Positions 1 through 5,251 of a DNA stretch of 5,251 nt are shown one piece after another (position 1 is the stretch's first letter; each line of letters begins with the position of its first letter). Origin of the DNA: Actinomycetota bacterium (GTDB lineage: Bacteria; Actinomycetota; Actinomycetes; Mycobacteriales; Mycobacteriaceae); contig SYAB01000379.1 of assembly GCA_005787665.1 (NCBI GenBank), positions 1 through 5,251 on the forward strand, read 5' to 3'. The notes under the pieces are model-generated. The model was not told the DNA's origin and did not search any database. It saw only the letters and a program-made list of their open reading frames with translations. The position numbers and the translations under genes are program-made.

Positions 1-591
1 GACGATGAACGACTTGATCGCCGCGCGGCCCTTGGTCTTGTCCAACGTCGCCCACACCACGATGTGCGTCGCACGTGAACCGGCGGTGACGTAGATCTTG
101 TCGCCGTTGATCACATAGTCGTCGCCGTCGGGTACCGCCGTCGTCGACACCGCCGCGGAGTCGGATCCGAAGGACGGCTCGGTGATGGCCATCGCGGCCC
201 AGACGTCGTCGCCGAGTCGGGCCAGCTGATCATCGGTGGCCACGCCGGCGATGGCGGCGTTGCCGAGTCCTTGGCGCGGCACCGACAGCAGCAGCGCGAT
301 GTCACCCCAGGAGATCTCGAGGGCATTGAGCAACGCGGACATGTTGCCGCCGTTGCGGTTTCCCTTCGGCCCCTCGTCGCTGTCGCGAAACGCGTCCGTG
401 CCGGCGAACGACATCGTGTTGGCCGCGCTGATCCCCTCGAAGAGGGTCGCCAGGGTGTCGAGTTCGACCGGGTAGGCGTGCTCGTCGAGGTCGTACTTGC
501 GCGAGATCGGGCGCAGCATCTCCGCGGCGCCCTGGTGGGCCATCTCGATGACGGCCTCCAGTTTGCGCGGCATTTCCAGGTTGATCGCCAT
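1..591 (-). CDS. fadE23: Acyl-CoA dehydrogenase FadE23, N-terminal part (runs off the left edge)
   Basis: This is the first 197 codons of an acyl-CoA dehydrogenase subunit; the rest lies beyond base 1. Members of the family use FAD to introduce the alpha-beta double bond into acyl-CoA thioesters. The frame is open from the ATG to the window edge. The start MAINLEMPRK, the canonical FAD/substrate loop ITEPSFGSD (about residues 137-144) and the following strand YVINGDKIYVTAG (about 159-171) identify the family, and the whole matches my memory of mycobacterial FadE23 (Rv3140). The ATG at 591 has AGGA six bases upstream. The gene lies 50 bases after fadE24 on the same strand, so the two are probably co-transcribed and probably form one heteromeric enzyme, as shown for other adjacent mycobacterial FadE pairs. 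In M. tuberculosis, fadE23 and fadE24 were reported among isoniazid-induced genes. The natural substrate cannot be read from the sequence. The C-terminal catalytic region is not visible. Confidence 0.9.
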   Translation of the reverse strand, partial: MAINLEMPRKLEAVIEMAHQGAAEMLRPISRKYDLDEHAYPVELDTLATLFEGISAANTMSFAGTDAFRDSDEGPKGNRNGGNMSALLNALEISWGDIALLLSVPRQGLGNAAIAGVATDDQLARLGDDVWAAMAITEPSFGSDSAAVSTTAVPDGDDYVINGDKIYVTAGSRATHIVVWATLDKTKGRAAIKSFIV

Positions 592-597
592 GGCCGG

Positions 598-601
598 TCC
601 T
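598..601 (-). promoter_or_regulatory. Ribosome binding site of fadE23
   Basis: AGGA on the minus strand lies six bases before the ATG at 591. It supports this start over the in-frame ATG at 573, which encodes residue 7. Confidence 0.6.
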
Positions 602-610
602 ATCGGTCGG

Positions 611-628
611 GGTTCGGGTGGTTCGGGT
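611..628. repeat. Two tandem copies of a 9-base unit between fadE24 and fadE23
   Basis: GGTTCGGGT occurs at 611-619 and again at 620-628, followed by GG. It sits in the 50-base gap between the fadE24 stop and the fadE23 start. On the transcribed strand it reads as a C-rich, unstructured stretch. No function is evident; it may be simple slippage in GC-rich sequence. Confidence 0.6.
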
Positions 629-641
629 GGGGACAGGGCCC

Positions 642-2006
642 TTAGAGGACGACGACGCCCTCGGCGACGCCCAGGGCCCGCAGATCGCGGTACCAGCGCT
701 CCACCGGGTGTTCCTTGGTGTAGCCGTGGCCGCCGAGCAACTGGACGCCGTCCAGTCCGATCTGCATACCCTTGTCGGCGCCGAATCGCTTGGCCAGCGC
801 GGCTTCCCGGGCGAAGGGCAGGCCGCGGTCGGCGCGCGCCGCACCGCGCCAGGTGATCAGCCGCAGGCCGTCGAGTTCGATCGCGATGTTGGCGCACATG
901 AACGCCACCGACTGCCGGCGCGCCACCGGTTCGCCGAACGCTTCGCGCTCCTTGACGTAGGGGATGACGTAGTCCAGAACGGCCTGCGAGACTCCGACGG
1001 CCAGCGCGGCCCAGCCGAGCCGGGACAGCGCGATCGCCTCGGAGTAGTCGCGCGCATAGTCGGCGTCTGGGCCGTCGGTTTCGCCGAGGCGAGCTGACAG
1101 TGGTACCGCGACGCGATCGAGGTGCACCTGCCCGATCGCGGCCGCCCGCAGGCCCATGCCCGGGTCGGGTGTGATGCGAAGGCCGGCGGAACCGGCCTCG
1201 ACGATGAACAGCGCCGGCCGCCCGTTGAGTTGGGCTGCGATGACGAACAATTCGGCCTGTGCGGCCGCGGGCACCAAGGATTTGACGCCGTCGAGACGGT
1301 AGCCACCGGGGGTGCGCACCGCGGTGGTTTTCAGCGCGGTCGGATCGAACAGCGGGTGTGGTTCGGCGATGGCCAGGCAGGCCTGGGGGACTCGTTCGCC
1401 GGCGAACTCGGGAAGGTAGGTGGCCTGTTGATCGGCGCTGCCCCAGTGGGTCAGCGCCGATGCCACCCCACCCGGAGCCAGGATCGGCAGGGCCAGACCC
1501 ATGTCGCCGTGGGCGAGTGCCTCGGCCACCAGGGCGTTGGTCACCGTGGTGCGCTCCTCGGCGATTCCGTCGAAGTCCTCGGGCACTTTGATCGCGGTGA
1601 CGCCGAGTTCGGCGGCCTTGGCGATCAGATCGGCCGGATAGGCCGCCGCGTCGTCGGCGCCTCGGGCGGCGGGTCGCAGGATCTCCTCGGCGAACTCCTT
1701 GACCGTCTCGACGATCATCTTCTGGTCGTCGTCGGGAGTGAGGTCAAAGTAGTCGGCGGTGCTCTTCTCCAGTCGGGTCGGCGGTTTGCCGAGTCCCTGG
1801 ATCCGCTTGAACTGACGGGCGGAGGTCCCGGCCGCGGAGAAACCGTGCTTGACGCCGAATTTCAGCGCCCGGTTGAGGGGGTCACGCCAGCCTCTGCGGT
1901 CCAGGACCTCGCTGCCGAGCAGGGGAGTGAGCAGGCCTAGGCCGATGTCGAGGGCGGCGCGTCTGCGGCGGCGAAGGCCGACCGCACTTTCTCGGGTGTT
2001 GGTCAT
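642..2006 (-). CDS. fadE24: Acyl-CoA dehydrogenase FadE24
   Basis: A 454-residue protein of the acyl-CoA dehydrogenase family, longer than the usual 380-400 residues. The extra length is an N-terminal extension of about 85 residues with a basic cluster LRRRRR (11-16) followed by a hydrophobic stretch (about 21-30). The dehydrogenase fold starts near FDLTPDDDQK (87-96). The FAD/substrate loop is degenerate (AIAEPHPLFDP, about 212-222, instead of TEPxxGSD). The C-terminal domain is canonical: YVKEREAFGEPVARRQ (350-365) and LLGGHGYTKEHPVERWYRD (423-441). The catalytic base appears retained as E449 in VAEG, but the protein ends five residues later, much earlier than typical homologues. I infer that it pairs with FadE23, whose loop is intact. 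The ATG at 2006 has AAGG seven bases upstream (2014-2017). It follows hisN by 42 bases on the same strand. The name is from remembered similarity to Rv3139; the substrate is unknown. Confidence 0.92.
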   Translation of the reverse strand: MTNTRESAVGLRRRRRAALDIGLGLLTPLLGSEVLDRRGWRDPLNRALKFGVKHGFSAAGTSARQFKRIQGLGKPPTRLEKSTADYFDLTPDDDQKMIVETVKEFAEEILRPAARGADDAAAYPADLIAKAAELGVTAIKVPEDFDGIAEERTTVTNALVAEALAHGDMGLALPILAPGGVASALTHWGSADQQATYLPEFAGERVPQACLAIAEPHPLFDPTALKTTAVRTPGGYRLDGVKSLVPAAAQAELFVIAAQLNGRPALFIVEAGSAGLRITPDPGMGLRAAAIGQVHLDRVAVPLSARLGETDGPDADYARDYSEAIALSRLGWAALAVGVSQAVLDYVIPYVKEREAFGEPVARRQSVAFMCANIAIELDGLRLITWRGAARADRGLPFAREAALAKRFGADKGMQIGLDGVQLLGGHGYTKEHPVERWYRDLRALGVAEGVVVL

Positions 2007-2042
2007 CGGACAGCCTTGTCGCTCGGGGCGGACGCTTCGGCG

Positions 2043-2068
2043 CCTACCTTACTCCAGAGTAAGGTAGG
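2043..2068. promoter_or_regulatory. 26-base palindrome, candidate operator for fadE24-fadE23
   Basis: Two perfect 12-base arms, CCTACCTTACTC (2043-2054) and GAGTAAGGTAGG (2057-2068), flank a two-base centre (CA). The site is AT-richer than its surroundings. It covers the last five hisN codons (YLTLE) and the stop, and ends 36 bases before the fadE24 ATG. The long symmetric arms and tiny centre fit a dimeric, TetR-type repressor site better than an RNA terminator: the two-base loop is too tight for an ideal hairpin and no U-run follows. Such operators commonly control fatty-acid and sterol degradation genes in mycobacteria. The regulator cannot be named from this window, which contains no regulator gene. 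A terminator or attenuator for hisN transcripts is the main alternative. Confidence 0.65.
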
Positions 2069-2837
2069 ACAGCGTCGTGGCGTGCAACACACCGTTGGTG
2101 GCGACCGCGCTGCCGCCATGCGGGCCGGGAACGCCGGCCAGGTCGGTGAAGCGACCTCCGGCCTCGCGGACCAGGATGTCCAGCGGCGCGAGATCCCACA
2201 GCTTGACCTCCGGCTCGGCGGCGATATCGACCGCACCCTCGGCCAGCAGGCAGTAGGAGAAGAAGTCGCCGAAGGCCCGCACCCGCCACACCGCGTCGGT
2301 GAGGGCGATGAAGTTCTCCCGCAGACCGCGCTCGGCCCACCCCGACAGGCTGGAGAAAGAGAGGCTGGCCGCGCTCAGATCGGCCACCGCGGAGACCGAC
2401 AGCCGCCGCGGCGGCGCGCCGGCCACCGAGGTGTGCGCCCCTAGGCCACGCCCGGCCCACCACCGCCGATGCAGCGCCGGAGCGCTGATGACGCCGACCG
2501 TGGGGGTCCCGTCCTCCAGCAGCGCAATCAGGCTGGCCCACAACGGAACTCCGCGGACGAAGTTCTTGGTGCCGTCGATCGGGTCGATCACCCACTGGCG
2601 GCCGCTGAAGACCGGTGTGCCGCCCTGCTCTTCGCCGAGGATGGCGTCACCGGGACGCTCGCGGGAGAGGATGTCGCGCAACTCGACCTCGACGTCCTCG
2701 TCGGCGTCGGTCACCGGGGTGAGATCGGGCTTCTGGTCGACGCGGAGGTCCAGCGCCCCGAATCGGGCGACGGTGATGACGTCGGCCCGCGCGGCGAGCG
2801 TCAATGCCAGGTCCAGATCCTGCGCGATGCGGGTCAC
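2049..2837 (-). CDS. hisN: Histidinol-phosphate phosphatase HisN (inositol-monophosphatase family)
   Basis: A 262-residue cytosolic, Mg-dependent phosphatase of the inositol-monophosphatase superfamily. In mycobacteria this member removes phosphate from L-histidinol phosphate in histidine biosynthesis (M. tuberculosis Rv3137, about 260 residues). Visible motifs are [12 protein letters not shown] (35-46), GEE with E69, WVIDPIDGT with D85 and D88, and LWDLAPLD with D215; these acidic residues form the metal site of the family. Length and sequence agree along the whole remembered M. tuberculosis protein, including [11 protein letters not shown] and AVDIAAEPE. The start is GTG at 2837 with AGGA eight bases upstream (2846-2849). 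The gene is divergent from a small membrane-protein gene, with 23 bases between start codons, and is followed by fadE24 on the same strand after 42 bases. Its final codons form part of the palindrome at 2043-2068. A broader inositol- or other sugar-phosphate phosphatase activity cannot be excluded from motifs alone. Confidence 0.9.
   Translation of the reverse strand: MTRIAQDLDLALTLAARADVITVARFGALDLRVDQKPDLTPVTDADEDVEVELRDILSRERPGDAILGEEQGGTPVFSGRQWVIDPIDGTKNFVRGVPLWASLIALLEDGTPTVGVISAPALHRRWWAGRGLGAHTSVAGAPPRRLSVSAVADLSAASLSFSSLSGWAERGLRENFIALTDAVWRVRAFGDFFSYCLLAEGAVDIAAEPEVKLWDLAPLDILVREAGGRFTDLAGVPGPHGGSAVATNGVLHATTLSYLTLE
2061..2087 (-). promoter_or_regulatory. Possible weak promoter for fadE24 inside the end of hisN
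   Basis: On the minus strand TTGCAC (2087-2082) and TACCTT (2066-2061, matching TANNNT) are separated by 15 bases, a little shorter than ideal. The -10-like element lies inside one arm of the palindrome, so a protein bound there would block it. The evidence is motif matching only; transcription by read-through from hisN is equally possible. Confidence 0.25.
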
Positions 2838-2848
2838 GGTCCCAGTCC

Positions 2849-2854
2849 TACCAT
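2849..2854 (+). promoter_or_regulatory. -10 element placed for a leaderless transcript of the membrane-protein gene
   Basis: TACCAT matches the mycobacterial TANNNT -10 consensus. Exactly six bases separate it from the ATG at 2861, so if the hexamer is -12 to -7, transcription would begin at the A of the start codon. There is no Shine-Dalgarno sequence before this ATG, which agrees with a leaderless mRNA. Its first base overlaps the hisN ribosome binding site on the other strand. Confidence 0.55.
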
Positions 2855-2860
2855 GGTCCG

Positions 2861-3196
2861 ATGATGGAATTCGCGGTGCTGCTGCTGATTCTGGGCGCGT
2901 TGGCGCTCGTCGTGGGACCGCGCTTGATGGGCCGTCGGGGGCCGCGCGGGGAGATGGCCCGGGGCACCCTGCTGGTCACCGGGGTCAGCCCGCGTCCGGA
3001 GGTTCCCGGCGAGCAGTTCGTCACGATCAGCGGGGTGATCACCGGTCCGACCGTCGCTGAGCACGTGGTGTACCAGCGGATGGCCGTCGACACCGAGAAC
3101 TGGCCGACGATGGGGCAGTTGATCCCGGTGGCGTACTCGCCGAAGAACCCCGACAACTGGTTCTTCGCACCGCCGGAGCCGCCGTCCGGCCCCTGA
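2861..3196 (+). CDS. Small single-pass membrane protein of unknown function (DUF3592-like tail)
   Basis: A 111-residue protein starting [20 protein letters not shown]: one N-terminal membrane helix (about 4-20), then a basic stop-transfer segment ([10 protein letters not shown], 21-30) and a soluble domain rich in predicted beta structure. The positive residues after the helix suggest that the C-terminal part faces the cytoplasm. The segment [18 protein letters not shown] (85-102) resembles the G-x-VxVxYdPxNP pattern of DUF3592-type membrane proteins. That is a weak family assignment, and I do not recognise a named gene. The start is one of two adjacent ATG codons (2861 or 2864); 2861 is preferred because the -10 element at 2849-2854 would start transcription there. 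A longer in-frame start at 2804 would overlap the start of hisN and place about 19 extra non-hydrophobic residues before the helix, so I reject it. The gene is divergent from hisN and convergent with fprA. Its role is unknown. Confidence 0.8.
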   Translation: MMEFAVLLLILGALALVVGPRLMGRRGPRGEMARGTLLVTGVSPRPEVPGEQFVTISGVITGPTVAEHVVYQRMAVDTENWPTMGQLIPVAYSPKNPDNWFFAPPEPPSGP

Positions 3197-3216
3197 CCCG
3201 GCGGGCGGCTCAGGGG
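3190..3216. terminator. Hairpin between convergent gene ends, possible bidirectional terminator
   Basis: CCCCTGA (3190-3196) and TCAGGGG (3210-3216) are perfect 7-base inverted repeats around the 13-base gap between the membrane-protein gene and fprA. Each arm contains one stop codon, so the two TGA triplets pair with one another. The loop holds a further short CCC/GGG pairing (3197-3199 with 3203-3205), which could form instead or in addition. There is no U-tract on either strand, as is common for mycobacterial terminators, so function is inferred only from symmetry and position. Confidence 0.5.
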
Positions 3217-4583
3217 TGGGCGATGCCCAGCATGTCCTCGACCCGGGCCAGCTTGACCCGCGGACGCCCGTGGGATTCCCCGGCGGCGCGCTCGTGGGCG
3301 TCGATCCGTTGCCAGTCCTCGTCGGTGACGACCTCGGGCTGCCGGTCGGCCAGCCAGCGGGCCAGGTCCTCGGCGTGGTCGGGTCCGACCTCGCGAACCG
3401 GTCGCGCGGTCAGCTCCGCGGTCAGGGTGTCGACGGTGTCCTGGGAATCCTTCTTGTTGGTGCCGATCACGCCCGACGGCCCGCGCTTGATCCAGCCCAC
3501 CACATAGTCGTTGTCGCGCCCGGTGATGCGCCCGGCGGAGTTCGGGATGGTTCCCGAGCGCTCGTCGAACGGCAGGCCGGGGACCGCCACCCCGCGGTAG
3601 CCGACCGCCCGCACCACCAACTGGGCCGGCAGGGTCTCGCGCTGTCCGGTGTCGAGGGCCACCGTGCGGCCCTGCTCGTCGGTGAAGAGCTCGTTGCGGC
3701 CCAGCACGACGGCCTGCACCCGGTCGTTGCCGGTGATCTCGATCGGGGAGGTGCAGAACCGGAAGACGATGCGGCGCATGCCCTCTCCGTCCTCGCGGGG
3801 GGCGGCCGCATACCCGCGCAGCACCTTGATGTTGGCTGCGACCGTCTTGCCGGCCGCAGCGGCCTGCTCGTCGGTGATGTCCTCCACGTCGGAGGGGTCG
3901 ACGATCACCTCGACACCCTCCAGTTCGCCCAACTCGCGCAGTTCCAGCGTGGTGAACGCGCCCTGCAACGGTCCGCGCCGTCCCACGATCACCACCTCGG
4001 CGACGCCGCGCCGGCGCAGGGCGTCGAGGGCGTGGTCGGCGATATCGGTCTTGCCGAGGACATCGGGGTCGGTGACCAGGATTCGCGCGACGTCGATGGC
4101 GACGTTGCCGTTGCCGATGACGATGGCGCGTCCACTGGAGATGTCGGGGGACATGTCGGTGAAATGCGGGTGGGCGTTGTACCAGCCGACGAAGTCCACC
4201 GCGGCCACGCTGCCCGCCAACTCCTCCCCGGGGATGTCCAGCGCCCGGTCGGCCTGGGTGCCCACGGCGTAGACCACGGCGTCGTAGCGCTGCGCCAAGT
4301 CGTCGGCGGTGACCTCGCGCCCGACGGCGATGTTGCCGAAGAATCGGAACCGGGGATCGGCGGCGGTCTTCTCGAAGGTCCGGCTGATCGACTTGATCTT
4401 GGGGTGATCCGGAGCGACACCCGAGCGGACCAAACCCCAAGGGGTGGGGAGCATCTCGAGCATGTCGACGCGAATGTCGGCGCCGCCGCCGGACACCGAC
4501 TCGTCGGCGAAACGTAGGAGGGACGCTGCCGCGAAGTACCCGGAGGGACCCGCGCCGACGACCGCGACGTAGTAGGGACGCAT
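3210..4583 (-). CDS. fprA: NADPH-ferredoxin reductase FprA
   Basis: A 457-residue flavoprotein of the adrenodoxin-reductase type that transfers electrons from NADPH through FAD to ferredoxin, which can then serve cytochromes P450 and other iron-sulfur acceptors. It matches remembered M. tuberculosis FprA (Rv3106, 456 residues) from end to end. Visible motifs are the FAD Rossmann turn VVGAGPSG (8-15), LEMLPTPWGLVRSGVAPDHP (42-61), the NADPH-binding IGNGNVAIDVAR (156-167), GRRGPLQ (201-207) with two arginines positioned for the NADP phosphate, and GWIKRGPSGVIGTN (about 363-376) near the flavin. The frame could open 27 codons earlier, at 4664, but that would overlap prfB and add a low-complexity segment absent from homologues. 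The MRPYY start at 4583 is therefore chosen, supported by a -10 element exactly six bases upstream. It is divergent from prfB and convergent with the membrane-protein gene, so it is probably transcribed alone. Confidence 0.95.
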   Translation of the reverse strand: MRPYYVAVVGAGPSGYFAAASLLRFADESVSGGGADIRVDMLEMLPTPWGLVRSGVAPDHPKIKSISRTFEKTAADPRFRFFGNIAVGREVTADDLAQRYDAVVYAVGTQADRALDIPGEELAGSVAAVDFVGWYNAHPHFTDMSPDISSGRAIVIGNGNVAIDVARILVTDPDVLGKTDIADHALDALRRRGVAEVVIVGRRGPLQGAFTTLELRELGELEGVEVIVDPSDVEDITDEQAAAAGKTVAANIKVLRGYAAAPREDGEGMRRIVFRFCTSPIEITGNDRVQAVVLGRNELFTDEQGRTVALDTGQRETLPAQLVVRAVGYRGVAVPGLPFDERSGTIPNSAGRITGRDNDYVVGWIKRGPSGVIGTNKKDSQDTVDTLTAELTARPVREVGPDHAEDLARWLADRQPEVVTDEDWQRIDAHERAAGESHGRPRVKLARVEDMLGIAHP

Positions 4584-4589
4584 CCTCGG

Positions 4590-4595
4590 ATGGTA
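4590..4595 (-). promoter_or_regulatory. -10 element placed for a leaderless fprA transcript
   Basis: TACCAT on the minus strand is followed by six bases (CCGAGG) and the fprA ATG at 4583, so the predicted transcription start coincides with the start codon. GAGG abuts the ATG directly and is too close to act as a Shine-Dalgarno site. The hexamer and spacing are identical to those before the membrane-protein gene at 2861. Confidence 0.55.
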
Positions 4596-4616
4596 ATCAC
4601 CGCGGGGCCGGGCCGG

Positions 4617-4622
4617 TAACGT
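4617..4622 (+). promoter_or_regulatory. Possible -10 element of prfB
   Basis: TAACGT matches TANNNT and ends eight bases before the GTG start of prfB. Transcription starting six to eight bases downstream would give a leader of zero to two bases. GAGG (4623-4626) lies only four bases before GTG, so it is a poor ribosome binding site and would be lost from such a transcript. The motif match is weaker than the fprA site, with which it would share a 21-base core (4596-4616). Confidence 0.4.
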
Positions 4623-4630
4623 GAGGCTCC

Positions 4631-5251
4631 GTGGACCTGGACCGACAGTCGGAGATCGCCGCACTCGACACCACCCTGACGACGGTGGAGCGGGTGCTCG
4701 ACGTCGATGCCCTGCGGGGGCGGATCGAGAAGCTCGAACACGAGGCCTCCGACCCGAATCTGTGGGACGACCAGCCCCGGGCCCAGAAGGTCACCAGCGA
4801 GTTGTCCCACGCTCAGGGCGAACTTCGCCGGGTCGAGGGTCTGCGCCAGCGCCTGGAGGACCTGCCGGTGCTCTACGAACTCGCCGCAGAAGAGGGCGGG
4901 CCGGAGGAACTGGCCGAGGCGGACGCCGAACTGGCGGCGCTGCAGGCCGACGTCGAGGCGATGGAGATCCGCACCCTGCTCGCGGGGGAATACGACGAGC
5001 GTGAGGCGTTGGTCACCATCCGCTCGGGGGCCGGCGGGGTGGACGCCGCCGACTGGGCCGAGATGCTGATGCGGATGTATATCCGGTGGGCTGAGCAACA
5101 CGGCTACCCCGTTGAGGTCTTCGACACGTCCTACGCCGAGGAGGCCGGCATCAAGAGCGCCACGTTCGCGGTGCACGCCCCGTTCGCCTACGGCACGCTC
5201 TCGGTGGTACAGGGCACACACCGGCTGGTGCGGATCAGCCCGTTCGACAAC
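4631..5251 (+). CDS. prfB: Peptide chain release factor 2 (RF2), N-terminal part (runs off the right edge)
   Basis: The first 207 codons of the class I release factor that ends translation at UGA and UAA. Domain 1 (about 1-120) is the helical region rich in E, L, R and A. Domain 2 follows, with [20 protein letters not shown] (129-148), [17 protein letters not shown] and [11 protein letters not shown] (197-207). The SPF tripeptide (203-205) is the stop-codon-reading signature of RF2 and distinguishes it from RF1. The GGQ peptidyl-hydrolysis motif lies beyond the window. The start is GTG at 4631, matching the DxDRQ-IAALD start of remembered mycobacterial PrfB. The frame is uninterrupted at the position where E. 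coli prfB carries its programmed frameshift, so this copy needs none. V193 stands where a glutamate is expected ([11 protein letters not shown] in my memory of M. tuberculosis PrfB). It is divergent from fprA across 47 bases. Confidence 0.93.
   Translation, partial: MDLDRQSEIAALDTTLTTVERVLDVDALRGRIEKLEHEASDPNLWDDQPRAQKVTSELSHAQGELRRVEGLRQRLEDLPVLYELAAEEGGPEELAEADAELAALQADVEAMEIRTLLAGEYDEREALVTIRSGAGGVDAADWAEMLMRMYIRWAEQHGYPVEVFDTSYAEEAGIKSATFAVHAPFAYGTLSVVQGTHRLVRISPFDN

Noticed and set aside
636..641. GGGCCC palindrome just after the fadE24 stop
   Set aside because: A six-base self-complementary GC string is expected by chance at this base composition.
1122..1940. 272-codon plus-strand frame antisense to fadE24
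   Set aside because: FadE24 motifs are intact on the other strand; the antisense product has shadow-frame composition.
2043..2068. Palindrome as a plain intrinsic terminator of hisN
   Set aside because: The loop would be only two bases, no U-run follows, and the next gene on the same strand starts 36 bases later; an operator fits better, though a terminator is not excluded.
2834..2854. Six-codon minus-strand mini-ORF (MVGLGP) whose TGA overlaps the hisN GTG, resembling a leader peptide
   Set aside because: No Shine-Dalgarno lies before its ATG, it contains no histidine codons, and the tiny overlap can arise by chance. I would reconsider if it is conserved in relatives.
2848..4440. 530-codon open frame on the minus strand spanning fprA and the small plus-strand gene
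   Set aside because: The product is dominated by Arg, Gly and Pro and crosses two supported genes in another frame or strand; it is a shadow frame.
3216..4517. 433-codon open frame on the plus strand, antisense to fprA
   Set aside because: The opposite strand encodes FprA with every family motif. The antisense product has biased, motif-free composition typical of GC-rich shadow frames.
4584..4664. Longer fprA start 27 codons upstream
   Set aside because: It would overlap the start of prfB, adds a segment absent from remembered FprA proteins, and conflicts with the -10 element at 4590-4595.
3989..5221. 410-codon minus-strand frame across prfB and the start of fprA
   Set aside because: It is antisense to a well-conserved prfB and out of frame with fprA, with no recognisable domain.

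Overview
The window reads as high-GC actinobacterial chromosome, almost certainly from a Mycobacterium/Mycolicibacterium-type species. Five of the six genes translate into proteins I recognise as close relatives of M. tuberculosis proteins: FadE23, FadE24, HisN, FprA and PrfB. Three genes also show the mycobacterial arrangement in which a TANNNT -10 element sits at leaderless distance from the start codon.

Layout from left to right. On the minus strand, hisN (2049-2837), fadE24 (642-2006) and fadE23 (1-591, running off the left edge) follow one another in the direction of transcription with gaps of 42 and 50 bases. A 26-base near-perfect palindrome covers the last codons of hisN and lies just upstream of fadE24. 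It is the best regulatory signal in the window and suggests that fadE24-fadE23 is controlled by its own dimeric repressor. Divergent from hisN, with only 23 bases between start codons, is a 111-codon gene for a single-pass membrane protein of unknown function (2861-3196, plus strand). It converges on fprA (3210-4583, minus strand), and a hairpin in the 13-base gap pairs the two stop codons with each other. fprA is divergent from prfB (4631 to the right edge, plus strand) across a 47-base gap containing two back-to-back -10 elements.

Functionally these are housekeeping and lipid-metabolism genes. FadE23 and FadE24 look like the two different subunits of one heteromeric acyl-CoA dehydrogenase. 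HisN is the histidinol-phosphate phosphatase of histidine biosynthesis. FprA passes electrons from NADPH to ferredoxin. PrfB is release factor 2. I see no mobile element, CRISPR array, RNA gene, toxin-antitoxin pair or defence system, and no stretch over 300 bases lacks a gene. I found no new multi-gene system. The points worth following up are the palindrome, the complementary active-site motifs of FadE23 and FadE24, the leaderless promoter geometry, the shared stop-codon hairpin, a non-conservative residue in PrfB and the uncharacterised membrane protein. Homologue comparisons are from memory, not from a search.
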